Both the position numbers and the translations under genes were made by a program. The notes beneath the pieces are model-generated. The model ran no database searches and was not told where the DNA came from. It was given only the letters and a program-made list of their open reading frames with translations. Positions 1-7,943 of a stretch of 24,259 nt of DNA are shown here, one piece after another (positions within the stretch are counted from its first letter, which is position 1; every line of letters starts with the position of its first letter). The stretch spans positions 1-24,259 of the forward strand of contig CAJULH010000031.1 in assembly GCA_910587175.1 (NCBI GenBank), written 5' to 3'. This DNA comes from Candidatus Gastranaerophilales bacterium (lineage in GTDB: Bacteria; Cyanobacteriota; Vampirovibrionia; Gastranaerophilales; Gastranaerophilaceae).

Positions 1-1
1 A

Positions 2-1033
2 AACGTGGCAGACGTTGTAAAAGGCGTTGCCGTAAAGAAAGAAAAAGACGGATATCTGGTTGATATCGGTGCTAAGACAGAAGCTTTCCTTCCAATTAAA
101 GAAGTTGTTAACTTCCCTGAACAAAACCCGGATGAATTAATTAAACTTTGGGAAGTTAAAGAATTTTATGTTATGAAGGATGAAGAAGACGATGAAGTTG
201 CGATGCTTTCATTGAAGAAATTATCCTGTGCACAGGCTTGGCAGAAGCTTTCAGAACTTAAGGCAAACAATGAAAATGTTATGGCAAAGGTTGTATCTTC
301 AGTTAAAGGCGGTTTAATTGCTGAAATTGAAGGTTTAAGAGGTTTTGTACCATCTTCACAACTTAGAACAGGTTCACCTCTTGATACCCAAATCGGTCAG
401 GAAATCGAAGTTAAAATTCTTGAAGCTGATCCTAAAAGAAACAAGCTTATACTTTCCCAAAGACAAGTTTATACACAACAGAGAGAGCTTGTTGCAGATG
501 AAGTTATATCAAGACTTGCTGTTGATCAAATTGTTGAAGGTGAAATTGTCAGAATTGCAGACTTCGGCGCATTTGTTGATATCGATGGCATTGACGGTCT
601 TCTTCCGATATCAGAAATTAGCTGGGAAAGAATCAAACACCCTTCTGATGTTGTAACTTTGGGTCAAAAAATCCAGGTAAAAGTTATCAAGATTGATGAA
701 GAATTAAAAAGAATCAGTCTTTCACTTAAAAGAATGGGTGCAAATCCTTGGGATGAAATTGTTGATAAATTAAAAGAAGGTGATATCATCGAAGGAACTA
801 TCAATAAAATCACTTCTTTCGGTGCTTTTATCAATATTTACCCTGGCGTAGAAGCACTTTTACCTTCATCTGAAATTTCAGAAGAGTTTGTAAACGTTCA
901 AAATATGTTTAATTTAGGGGACAAGGTAGAAGTTTTAATTAAAAAATTCACTCCCCAGGAACACAGAATCGGCTTATCTATAAAAGATATCAAAAAAGCA
1001 CAAAACCCGGGTGCAGACACTGAAAATGCATAA
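2..1033 (+). CDS. rpsA: 30S ribosomal protein S1, 5'-truncated by window edge
   Basis: S1 helps the 30S subunit bind and unfold mRNA. The visible protein holds four S1 (OB-fold) RNA-binding repeats, at about residues 1-71, 88-153, 171-243 and 259-327, counting from the GTG at base 5. The third and fourth are the most canonical (FGAFVDIDGIDGLLPISEIS; FGAFINIYPGVEALLPSSEIS without a break in pattern). The first repeat begins at the very first residues (DVVKGVAV), so the GTG at 5 is almost certainly internal and the gene starts upstream of the window. A short acidic tail follows the last repeat. A strong intrinsic terminator lies about 110 bases downstream. The family is certain; the start is not visible. 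Confidence 0.93.
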   Translation, partial: NVADVVKGVAVKKEKDGYLVDIGAKTEAFLPIKEVVNFPEQNPDELIKLWEVKEFYVMKDEEDDEVAMLSLKKLSCAQAWQKLSELKANNENVMAKVVSSVKGGLIAEIEGLRGFVPSSQLRTGSPLDTQIGQEIEVKILEADPKRNKLILSQRQVYTQQRELVADEVISRLAVDQIVEGEIVRIADFGAFVDIDGIDGLLPISEISWERIKHPSDVVTLGQKIQVKVIKIDEELKRISLSLKRMGANPWDEIVDKLKEGDIIEGTINKITSFGAFINIYPGVEALLPSSEISEEFVNVQNMFNLGDKVEVLIKKFTPQEHRIGLSIKDIKKAQNPGADTENA

Positions 1034-1142
1034 ATTATTTTCAGCAAAGCACTTTGACGGCAATGCGGGACGCTAGTTCCCCAAAGAAGCCGGCTGCATA
1101 CAAAACAAAAGCAGCAAATTCTGCCAAATAATTTATGGAATT

Positions 1143-1177
1143 CCGCTAAGCCCTGTCATAAGAGCTTAGCGGTTTTT
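1143..1177 (+). terminator. Rho-independent terminator downstream of rpsA
   Basis: A 9-bp perfect stem (CCGCTAAGC at 1143-1151 with GCTTAGCGG at 1164-1172) is followed directly by five T. It lies between rpsA and dtd, so dtd probably has its own promoter or relies on read-through. Confidence 0.9.
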
Positions 1178-1202
1178 CAAAAGAGATTCAGAGGTTTTTA
1201 AG

Positions 1203-1703
1203 ATGAAATTTGTAATTCAAAGAGTAAAGAATGCAAGTGTTAAAATAGACAACAAAGTTTATTCTTCAATTGACAAGGGGCTTTTAGTATTTTTCTGTGC
1301 TGAAAAGGGAGATGAAACAGGCGGCGAATATGGCGGCAAAAAACTTGATAATAACGGGGTTTTAGAATATTTTGCAAATAAAATTTTAAAGCTTCGAATT
1401 TTTGAAGACAATGAAGGAAAAATGAACCGTTCTGTATCGGATATTAATGGCGAAATCCTTGTAGTATCACAATTTACGCTTGCTGCAAACTGTAAAAAGG
1501 GTACAAGACCAAGTTTTGACTCTGCAATGGAGCCTGTTGCTGCCAAAAAAATGTATGAAGATTTTATTCAAAAACTTCTTACTGAGGCTGAAAAATTTGC
1601 CGCACAAGATTGCGGGATGGTTAAATCCGTTCAGACAGGCGTTTTTGGAGCAGATATGAAAGTATCACTCATAAACGACGGTCCTGTGACCATTATAATG
1701 TAA
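1203..1703 (+). CDS. dtd: D-aminoacyl-tRNA deacylase
   Basis: This enzyme hydrolyses D-amino acids (for example D-Tyr) mischarged onto tRNA, as cytosolic proofreading. The family signatures are present: N-terminal MKFVIQRVKNASV, the SQFTLAA segment at residues 89-95 followed by GTRPSF (100-105), and the C-terminal Gly-Pro motif NDGPVT (158-163) that builds the cis-Gly-Pro chiral filter. The protein is 166 residues against a usual 145-150. The extra length is a Gly/Asn-rich insert at about residues 38-55, between the second strand and the KILKLRIFED helix. The ATG at 1203 is preceded by a weak GAGG at 1191-1194. No terminator is visible after it. Confidence 0.95.
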   Translation: MKFVIQRVKNASVKIDNKVYSSIDKGLLVFFCAEKGDETGGEYGGKKLDNNGVLEYFANKILKLRIFEDNEGKMNRSVSDINGEILVVSQFTLAANCKKGTRPSFDSAMEPVAAKKMYEDFIQKLLTEAEKFAAQDCGMVKSVQTGVFGADMKVSLINDGPVTIIM

Positions 1704-1737
1704 GTTTTAATTTAAAAGTTCATGTGCACTTTGATTT

Positions 1738-2235
1738 ATGATACAATGTAAAACCGATATGAATAATAGTGAACAAAAATATACACCATATACTGATTCT
1801 TTAATGTTTGCAGCCGAGCTTTTGGTTCGCGCCTGCAAGGAAGCAACGCGCAAATGCCATAAGGAAATGGGTTTTGGGATAAGCCATGAGGAGTACATTA
1901 TTCTTGAAACTATTTTTTTAAATCCCGGCATTATCCAGTTTAATGTTTCTAAAAAACTTTTTATGCAACGTTCTTATGTTTGCAAAATGCTTGCAAGGCT
2001 TGAGGATTTGGGCTTTGTTAGAAAAGAAAATGCAATAAAGGGCAAACGCAAAATTATAGTGCGGTTATATCTTACAGAAGGCGGCAATACTGTGTATAAT
2101 GCAGTCAGAGACAATATTATAAGTACTATGATTGCAAAACATCCAAAACAGAGATTTTTAAAAAACCGTGAAACTGCAGAATATCTCTTGTTTTTAGTAG
2201 AAGATATAAGAAAAGATTACAATATAAAACTTTAG
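1738..2235 (+). CDS. MarR-family winged-helix transcriptional regulator
   Basis: A MarR-type winged-helix-turn-helix is visible: an N-terminal dimerisation helix (about residues 18-45), a helix-turn-helix at about 50-95 (EYIILETIF, then SKKLFMQRSYVCKMLARLEDLGFV), and a wing with the basic stretch KGKRKIIVRLYLTEGG (about 100-117). Length (165 aa) is normal for the family, and the ligand cannot be predicted. Neither the ATG at 1738 nor the in-frame ATG at 1759 (MNNSEQKY) has a Shine-Dalgarno sequence. A possible -10 (TACAAT, 1742-1747) would favour 1759. The promoter and palindrome at 2242-2289 lie just after the stop codon, so this protein may control the small secreted gene that follows. That link is an inference from position. 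Confidence 0.85.
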   Translation: MIQCKTDMNNSEQKYTPYTDSLMFAAELLVRACKEATRKCHKEMGFGISHEEYIILETIFLNPGIIQFNVSKKLFMQRSYVCKMLARLEDLGFVRKENAIKGKRKIIVRLYLTEGGNTVYNAVRDNIISTMIAKHPKQRFLKNRETAEYLLFLVEDIRKDYNIKL

Positions 2236-2241
2236 TTTATA

Positions 2242-2270
2242 TTGACAGAAGCAATTTTTTTTAATATCAT
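2242..2270 (+). promoter_or_regulatory. Sigma70-type promoter for the small secreted protein gene
   Basis: TTGACA (2242-2247) and TATCAT (2265-2270) are separated by exactly 17 bp. It sits right after the MarR gene's stop codon, and transcription should start near 2277, inside the palindrome described separately. Confidence 0.8.
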
Positions 2271-2271
2271 C

Positions 2272-2289
2272 ATGTTGAATTTTCAACAT
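2272..2289 (+). promoter_or_regulatory. Palindromic operator candidate at the transcription start
   Basis: ATGTTGAA-TT-TTCAACAT has perfect 8-bp arms and a 2-bp centre, and begins one base after the -10 box. A related half-site (TCAACATA) recurs at 2298-2305. Size and placement fit a MarR-family repressor site. The adjacent MarR protein as its ligand is an inference. Confidence 0.65.
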
Positions 2290-2323
2290 ATGAAATATCA
2301 ACATAATCAGGAGGAGAATTTTT

Positions 2324-2605
2324 ATGAAAAAAACAGGCATACTATTGTTTGCAGCAGCCATTGCATTTTCAGGTGCTGCTTTTGCGGCGGAATTATCAAC
2401 TGATAACCAGGCAGTTTTGCCGGTTGTTCAAACTGAAGTTAAAACAACTGAAGAGACAAATACACAGCAGGTAAATACCGAGGAAGCTAAAGCGGTTGAA
2501 TCTGAAACAAAAGAAGCTTCTGAAGAAAAATCAGAAGAAGTAAAAATGGAAACACAGTCTGAAACCATTCAGGAGACTGCCGTTAAACAGAAAAAGATAA
2601 AATAG
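2324..2605 (+). CDS. Small secreted Glu/Lys/Thr-rich protein, function unknown
   Basis: This 93-residue protein has a clear Sec signal peptide (MKKTG, hydrophobic core ILLFAAAIAFSGAAF, cleavage near AFA-AE, residue 22). The remaining roughly 70 residues are low-complexity and acidic: repeated TEE, EAK, SEE and ETK runs with almost no hydrophobic residues, ending in a basic KQKKIK tail. It has no cysteines and no recognisable domain, and is probably disordered in the periplasm or outside the cell. A strong Shine-Dalgarno (AGGAGGAG, 2309-2316) and a consensus promoter imply high potential expression. It is flanked by the MarR operator candidate upstream and a long terminator downstream, so it forms a single-gene unit. 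Confidence 0.8.
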   Translation: MKKTGILLFAAAIAFSGAAFAAELSTDNQAVLPVVQTEVKTTEETNTQQVNTEEAKAVESETKEASEEKSEEVKMETQSETIQETAVKQKKIK

Positions 2606-2623
2606 TTTGCAAGATAATAAAAT

Positions 2624-2669
2624 AAATTAAAGGAGAAGAGGTTTTGTATTCCTGTTTCTCCTTTAATTT
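2624..2669 (+). terminator. Intrinsic terminator after the small secreted protein gene
   Basis: A 14-bp stem pairs AAATTAAAGGAGAA (2624-2637) with TTCTCCTTTAATTT (2656-2669). The right arm ends in a T-rich stretch, and the A-rich left flank could also support termination on the other strand. Confidence 0.85.
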
Positions 2670-2757
2670 TATCCATATTTTAAATTAAAATTATACAAAT
2701 TTTATAAACATTTTAGTATATACAACCTTTAAAAATTAGTGTAAAATTATAAAAAGT

Positions 2758-4134
2758 ATGCTAGAAAAATTTACACAAAAAGCAATTGATATTGTCCAAA
2801 ATGCGCAGATTCAGGCAGGAAATTTTAATTCCGATAAAGTCTATTCTGAACATATTTTGCTTGCCTTAGCCACCAACAGCAAAGGCATTGAAGCAAAATT
2901 AATGGGTGCTGAAAAAATTGATGCTGATGAACTTATAAAGATTATAAATTCTAAAATCTTTGTTAAACAAAAACCTAAAAAGCGAGAATATATTTCATTT
3001 TCAGCCAGTGCTAAAAGCATTTTGGAAAAATCTGTCGAAATTGCAAAAGAATATAAAAATGCTCTTATAATGCCAGCCCATATTGCTTTGGCGATATTTT
3101 TCTCCAAAAATTCAGGTGCATATGAAATATTAAAAGAATTTGATATAGATGAAGAAAAGATCGTTAATAACCTCATTCGTCTTATTGAAAAAAATTCTGC
3201 AAAAGGTACTTATAAGCATCCGGAAAAGGCTGAGACAGCCACCCCCCAAGGGTTTAATATTGACACACTCTTAGCAGAAAACTCCGTCTCAAATTTGTTG
3301 AAAACCGCGCAGTCAAAGCTTTCTACGATGGGTTATGAAATCCTTGGAACAGAGCAGATTGTGGAATCCATTCTGGATAATTCCGATAATGAAATCACGA
3401 AAATTCTTGAAAAATATGGTATTTCAAAGGAAAATTTCGATAAGGAACTTGAAAATTTTTCAAACAGAAGCGAAGAATATGGTGAAAGACAAATAATATT
3501 TACTCCAAATGCTTTCAGGGCAATGCTTTTGAGCCTTGATACCGCACGTGAACTTGGCTCTGTTGAAATTCGCCCGGAACATATAATCCTCGGCATTTTA
3601 AAGGCAAAAACAGGGATTGCATATAAAATTTTAGACAAACTTTCTGACCATAGTCTGAATTTTGAAGAAAAACTTTTAAAGGATATAAATTCTTCCTCTG
3701 CAAATGTTCCCGAAACTCTTGCTATACTTCGTTTAGCAAAAGCTGAGGCTGAAAATTTCAACAAAAAAACAGTGGGCTCCGAGATGATTTTACTTGGAAT
3801 ACTGGCACACCAACCGTCTGTTGCTTACAGTGTCCTAAAAAAGCTTGATATTACCTTAAAAGATGCCCGCAGAGAGGTAGAAAACCTTGTTGGATACAGC
3901 GTAGAAGAAAACCATAACGGCTTTGAATATTCCATAAGAGCAAAGAAAATCCTTGATATGGCGTATGTTGCAGCCAAAAAACACGGTAAGACAAAAATTG
4001 TATCAGAGCACCTTCTTTATGCTATTACAAAACAACCTGATTGCCTTGCTATGAAAGTGTTAGAGAATCTTGGCACCGATGTTTTGGAAATCAAGCAAGG
4101 CATTTTAAAAGAGCTGGATATTGAAACTATGTAA
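2758..4134 (+). CDS. Tandem Clp N-terminal-domain protein without an ATPase domain
   Basis: All 458 residues can be read as six copies of the Clp N-terminal repeat, that is three Clp_N double domains: about 2-68, 79-145, 166-233, 246-311, 317-380 and 389-454. Each copy has the helix pattern F/Y-(S/T)-x-x-A-x-x-I/L-L with a later GSE/SEH-x-LL or PEH-x-IL turn (EH at 31-32, 274-275, 417-418; GTEQ at 197-200; GSEM at 340-343). Copies five and six most resemble the ClpC N-domain. There is no Walker A or B motif, no AAA+ module and no ClpP loop, and the stop codon follows the last repeat, so this is not a fragment by internal evidence. In ClpA/ClpC this domain binds substrates and adaptors; a free-standing version could be an adaptor or decoy (inference). 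The start has no Shine-Dalgarno, and a -10-like TAAAAT lies at 2742-2747. Confidence 0.85.
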   Translation: MLEKFTQKAIDIVQNAQIQAGNFNSDKVYSEHILLALATNSKGIEAKLMGAEKIDADELIKIINSKIFVKQKPKKREYISFSASAKSILEKSVEIAKEYKNALIMPAHIALAIFFSKNSGAYEILKEFDIDEEKIVNNLIRLIEKNSAKGTYKHPEKAETATPQGFNIDTLLAENSVSNLLKTAQSKLSTMGYEILGTEQIVESILDNSDNEITKILEKYGISKENFDKELENFSNRSEEYGERQIIFTPNAFRAMLLSLDTARELGSVEIRPEHIILGILKAKTGIAYKILDKLSDHSLNFEEKLLKDINSSSANVPETLAILRLAKAEAENFNKKTVGSEMILLGILAHQPSVAYSVLKKLDITLKDARREVENLVGYSVEENHNGFEYSIRAKKILDMAYVAAKKHGKTKIVSEHLLYAITKQPDCLAMKVLENLGTDVLEIKQGILKELDIETM

Positions 4135-4139
4135 AGCTT

Positions 4140-4173
4140 AAAACCTTGCAATATAAGGCATTAGAAGGTTTTT
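4140..4173. terminator. Possible bidirectional terminator between convergent genes
   Basis: AAAACCTT (4140-4147) pairs with AAGGTTTT (4166-4173), and T/A-rich sequence lies on both sides. It sits between the stops of the Clp-N gene and pcrA and overlaps the last codons of pcrA. The 18-base loop and short stem make it weaker than the other terminators here. Confidence 0.45.
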
Positions 4174-6812
4174 AAATTGCCGGAGGAAGCGTCCAGAGTC
4201 TTGACTCCTGCTTTTGTAAATTCAACCGTATAATTTGTTTCTTCGCCTATAGTCTCGCTTTTCAGGATGTGACCCACTCCAAACTGTTGGTGAAAGACTC
4301 TTGTGCCTTCTCTTAATGTCTTAAATCCTGACAGTGGCGGAGTTTTGGGTGTTTTTGCCTGTTCTTTGCATTTTGCAATTATATCCTGAATGCTCATTTT
4401 AGGCTCTTTATCTGTGCTTTCAGCGGTTTCTGTTTCTGATTTACTTTTTCCGGAAACAGCGTTGTAATTTTGCACATTTATTTTGTTGGAGTTTTCCGTT
4501 TTTTTATTTTTAACAACAAAATTTTTAGGAGCGGTTCTTTGCACCGTCTCGTTTTTAGTATCATTCAACGTCGCACTTTCAGTATTTTTCGATTTTTTTA
4601 TTCTAGCAATACTGGAAAGCAGCGACCCGCCTTTATTTGACGAAACGGAACTATCGGATGTGCTCGCAGTGTATGCATTTTGACTGTTTTGTTTTGCACC
4701 ATAGGACGTTTTTTTATTATAACTGTCTTTAAAACGGTTATAATCCTTGTCTTTACTATCGTTTGAAAGTTTTGAACCGCCCCAGCCATTGTTATAAGCT
4801 GTTTTCACGTGCGCTTCATCTTCTAAAAGCAGATGTGCAGGGATTTCTTCTATAAATCTTGATGGCGGGAAAAATTTTATATCTCCCCAAACACGGCGCC
4901 TTTGCGCCCAGGTCAGGTGCAGAAGGTCTTTTGCACGCGTAATACCCACATACATCAGGCGTCTTTCCTCTTCAAGTTCCACGGAAGACTCTTGCTGACC
5001 GATTGTACGGGCATTTGGAAACATTCCTTCCTCAAGACCGCTCAAAAATACTACAGGAAACTCAAGACCTTTTGCGGCATGAAGCGTCATAAGGGTTACA
5101 GATTTTTCATTGTCCTTAACTTCATCAATATCAGATACCAAGGCTACCTGGGTCAGGAAATTTCCAAGTGCGCCAAGGTCTTCTGCCTCTTCTTCAAAAG
5201 GAATTTCGTCAAGTTCAAATTCCCTGACAACATTTATAAATTCCTGCAGGTTTTCAAGTCTGGACTGGTTTTCAACCGTATCTTCATTCTTTAATTCGGC
5301 GATATATCCCGAATATTCAAGCACATAGCTTACAAATTCGGAAAGCTCCATATCATTTTGCTTTGCAATCAGGTTGTTAATTATGTCCCTAAACCCCGTG
5401 AGGAATGCCTTATGGCGGGCAGAAAATTCTTCATAATCATCAATATTCTGAAGAATTTCAAATATACTCAAATCCTTGCTATCAGCTAGTTCTGCCAGTT
5501 TTTTAACTGTTGTATCGCCTATTCCCCGCTTCGGAACATTTATAATGCGCTTCAAACTTTGGTTATCAGCAGTGTTGTAGATTAATTTCAGATAAGCAAC
5601 AATGTCCTTAATCTCTTTTCTTTCATAGAACCTCAAACCCCCGACAATCTTGTAGGGCAAGGAATTTGACATTAAAGCTTCTTCTATTCCTCTGGATTGG
5701 GCATTTGTACGGTATAGCACCGCCATATCCTCATACGGAGTGCCTGAATTGTAGAGCTGACGAATTTTTTTAGCAATATAAAGACTTTCTTCATAGTCAG
5801 ACTCTGCTTCATAGGTTAAAATCTTTTCACCCGAGCCTTTTTGGGAATAAAGATTTTTGTCCAGACGTTCTGCATTATTTGCTATGACTGCGTTTGCAGC
5901 ATTCAAAATATTTTCTGTGGAGCGGTAATTTTGCTCCAGCTTTATTAACTTTGTATTTTCATAATCCTTCTGAAAGCCAAGTATAATCTTAAAATCCGCC
6001 CCGCGCCAGCTATAGATGGATTGGTCAACATCACCCACCGCACAAAGGCTTGTACCTTGGGTTTTGGCTTTTTCATTATTGTATAACATGCGGATTAACT
6101 TATATTGAGCTTTGTTTGTATCCTGAAACTCATCTGTCAGAATGTGTTTGAACCTTCTTGCATAATTTTCCCGGACTAAATCATTTTCAGCCAAAAGGTT
6201 TACGCAGAGCATGAGCATGTCGTCAAAATCAAGCGCATTGTTAATTGCAAGCTGTTTTTCATATTCATAATAAACTTCTGAAATTTTTTCCGTTTTATAG
6301 TCTCTTGCAGAGCTTGCAAAGGTATAGGCATCCTGCAGCTTGTTTTTGGCGTTTGAAATTATGGATTTTATTAACTTAACTTCATAAATTTTTTCATCCA
6401 GATTAAATTTTTTAATGGCATTTTTGATGATTGTTTTTGTATCTGTATCGTCATATATAACGTAATTATTACCCCATTTTCTGCCATCTTTTGTCTGATA
6501 TTTATCAAGGTCTCTGCGTAAAATTCTGCCAGCAATATTATGGAATGTGCCCACCCACATGCGTTTTACGGTTTCTTCGCCAAGATACCCTGAAAGCCTC
6601 GCACTCATTTCCTTTGCAGCTTTATTTGTAAATGTAACAGCTAAAATTTCAAACGGATTTACCCCGGAATGCACCAGGTTTGCTATTCTTGAAGTTAAAA
6701 CCTTTGTTTTGCCGGATCCTGCACCCGCAAGCACCAAAATTGGTCCGTTCGGCTCTAAAACTGCCTGGGATTGCTGTTCGTTTAATCCCTTCAAAAAAGC
6801 TAAATCCTGCAT
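4161..6812 (-). CDS. pcrA: ATP-dependent DNA helicase PcrA/UvrD (SF1A)
   Basis: PcrA is a 3'-5' DNA helicase for nucleotide excision repair and for clearing stalled RNA polymerase. The SF1 motifs appear in order: Q motif LNEQQSQAV (10-18), Walker A AGAGSGKT (29-36), Ia TFTNKAAKEM, II DEFQD (about 227-231), III GDVDQSIYSWRG (about 260-271), IV QNYRST (about 293-298), V TLHAAKGLEFP (about 575-585) and VI EERRLMYVGITRAK (about 614-627). The last 50 residues (GTRVFHQQFGVGHI onwards) match the PcrA C-terminal Tudor-like domain that contacts RNA polymerase. Between them is an unusually long Ser/Asn/Lys-rich linker of about 150 residues (670-825). The frame is open to 6887, but the ATG at 6812 is preferred: homology begins there and the promoter at 6836-6865 would place the transcript start downstream of the longer start. 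It is convergent with the Clp-N gene and divergent from the DprA-like gene. Confidence 0.95.
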   Translation of the reverse strand: MQDLAFLKGLNEQQSQAVLEPNGPILVLAGAGSGKTKVLTSRIANLVHSGVNPFEILAVTFTNKAAKEMSARLSGYLGEETVKRMWVGTFHNIAGRILRRDLDKYQTKDGRKWGNNYVIYDDTDTKTIIKNAIKKFNLDEKIYEVKLIKSIISNAKNKLQDAYTFASSARDYKTEKISEVYYEYEKQLAINNALDFDDMLMLCVNLLAENDLVRENYARRFKHILTDEFQDTNKAQYKLIRMLYNNEKAKTQGTSLCAVGDVDQSIYSWRGADFKIILGFQKDYENTKLIKLEQNYRSTENILNAANAVIANNAERLDKNLYSQKGSGEKILTYEAESDYEESLYIAKKIRQLYNSGTPYEDMAVLYRTNAQSRGIEEALMSNSLPYKIVGGLRFYERKEIKDIVAYLKLIYNTADNQSLKRIINVPKRGIGDTTVKKLAELADSKDLSIFEILQNIDDYEEFSARHKAFLTGFRDIINNLIAKQNDMELSEFVSYVLEYSGYIAELKNEDTVENQSRLENLQEFINVVREFELDEIPFEEEAEDLGALGNFLTQVALVSDIDEVKDNEKSVTLMTLHAAKGLEFPVVFLSGLEEGMFPNARTIGQQESSVELEEERRLMYVGITRAKDLLHLTWAQRRRVWGDIKFFPPSRFIEEIPAHLLLEDEAHVKTAYNNGWGGSKLSNDSKDKDYNRFKDSYNKKTSYGAKQNSQNAYTASTSDSSVSSNKGGSLLSSIARIKKSKNTESATLNDTKNETVQRTAPKNFVVKNKKTENSNKINVQNYNAVSGKSKSETETAESTDKEPKMSIQDIIAKCKEQAKTPKTPPLSGFKTLREGTRVFHQQFGVGHILKSETIGEETNYTVEFTKAGVKTLDASSGNLKTF

Positions 6813-6835
6813 TGCTGTTGTAATTCCCCGCCCAC

Positions 6836-6865
6836 ATATAAAGTATGATTTAAATAAATAGTCAA
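6836..6865 (-). promoter_or_regulatory. Promoter for pcrA
   Basis: On the minus strand TTGACT (plus 6860-6865) and TTTATA/TTATAT (plus 6836-6842) are 17-18 bp apart. The predicted start leaves a short leader of roughly 20 bases before the ATG at 6812. Confidence 0.6.
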
Positions 6866-6919
6866 AATTAAAAAAATATGCTATCATTATAATACAAAAA
6901 AATATTTAAGGAAAAATTG

Positions 6920-7480
6920 ATGAGCGAAAACAATAACGAACAACCCTCGATTATGGTTCCGTTGGATGATTTGGACAAAGTTTCGGATGATGATATCGAT
7001 AAAGTTGACACTTTGGCTCAGGAATTAGCCACAATCAGGCAGTCCGCTAAAAGAATTGCTATTATTGGTTCCAGAAACCTTGCAATTACTCATCAACAAA
7101 TTATTGAAACGCTTACAACTTCCCTTGTCATGCAGGGAAATACCATTATAACTTCAGGAGGTTCTTCAGGTACAAATGCTGCAGCTATCCGCGGAGCAAT
7201 GAAAGCCAACCCTGAAAAATTAAAGGTTATTTTACCCCAGACAATTGGTCAGCAGCCTTCGGATGTTCAAGACCAGCTTATCGGTGTACCAAATATTATT
7301 GAGCACCCGGATAGAGCTATGATGACTTTGACTGATGCTTCACGCATCTGCAACCGTGAAATTATTGATGAATGCCAACAGCTTATCTGTTTTTTATCGC
7401 ACACTTCAAACACATTACACAAAGCTGTTGATTTTGCAGAAGAATCTCATAAGGTTGTAACGGTTTTTTATCTGGATTAG
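6920..7480 (+). CDS. Short DprA/Smf-like Rossmann protein, cyanobacterial type
   Basis: This 186-residue protein is a single DprA/SLOG-type Rossmann domain. It shows IAIIGSRN (46-53), ITSGGSSGTNAAAIRGA (77-93), a strand KVILPQT (102-108), and a C-terminal REIIDECQQLICFLSH plus VVTVFYLD. The arrangement closely matches a family of about 180 residues in Cyanobacteria annotated as DNA recombination-mediator protein A. It lacks the SAM and winged-helix domains of full DprA, so a role in loading RecA on incoming DNA is not certain. The acidic N-terminus (residues 1-30) is probably disordered. The ATG at 6920 is chosen over the TTG at 6917 because AAGGA (6908-6912) sits 7 bases upstream. A TATAAT box lies at 6888-6893 in the region shared with pcrA. 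Confidence 0.85.
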   Translation: MSENNNEQPSIMVPLDDLDKVSDDDIDKVDTLAQELATIRQSAKRIAIIGSRNLAITHQQIIETLTTSLVMQGNTIITSGGSSGTNAAAIRGAMKANPEKLKVILPQTIGQQPSDVQDQLIGVPNIIEHPDRAMMTLTDASRICNREIIDECQQLICFLSHTSNTLHKAVDFAEESHKVVTVFYLD

Positions 7481-7943
7481 GTTTGTAATTAAAAGTTTTG
7501 CATGCCAAGGTTAATAAATTTTGTGCATCTTTATAATGATGCCTGATAACGGGATTTTGGCAAATATTTACAATCTTGCCAGAAATGGTGCAGGTTTGAT
7601 AATATGGCATAAGGAAATCATCCCTTGGAGTGCTAAGGTTTATAATGATTTTGGCAGAATGGGGAATTCAAATCGTCTGATGTTGCCAATATTATTTTAT
7701 AGTTTTTAAGTAATACTGGTTTAGTGCTGAATTAATCTTTAATAATATTAATTAGCTGCTGCATTTTAAAGTGTATGTTGAAATGCAAAAATAAAACATT
7801 TGAAGCAAGTATCCGGCTTTTTTTAGACTCCGGTTTTTATATTAAAAGCAGTGTGAACTATTGCATATTTATACAAAGCCAAAAAATAAAGTGCAGTAAT
7901 TCGCAATAGTCTTTCTTGTGTAAAAAATTTTGTCTAAAAAAGA
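7481..7943. other. AT-rich gene-free stretch
   Basis: No convincing gene is visible here. The only structure found is an 8-bp inverted repeat, ACTATTGC (7857-7864) and GCAATAGT (7903-7910), 38 bp apart. A 62-codon open frame at 7521-7709 has no Shine-Dalgarno, composition or domain support. The stretch separates the DprA-like gene from the hairpin run that starts at 7944. Confidence 0.5.

Noticed and set aside
7521..7709. 62-codon open frame on the plus strand
   Set aside because: No Shine-Dalgarno, no domain, and composition like noncoding spacer.
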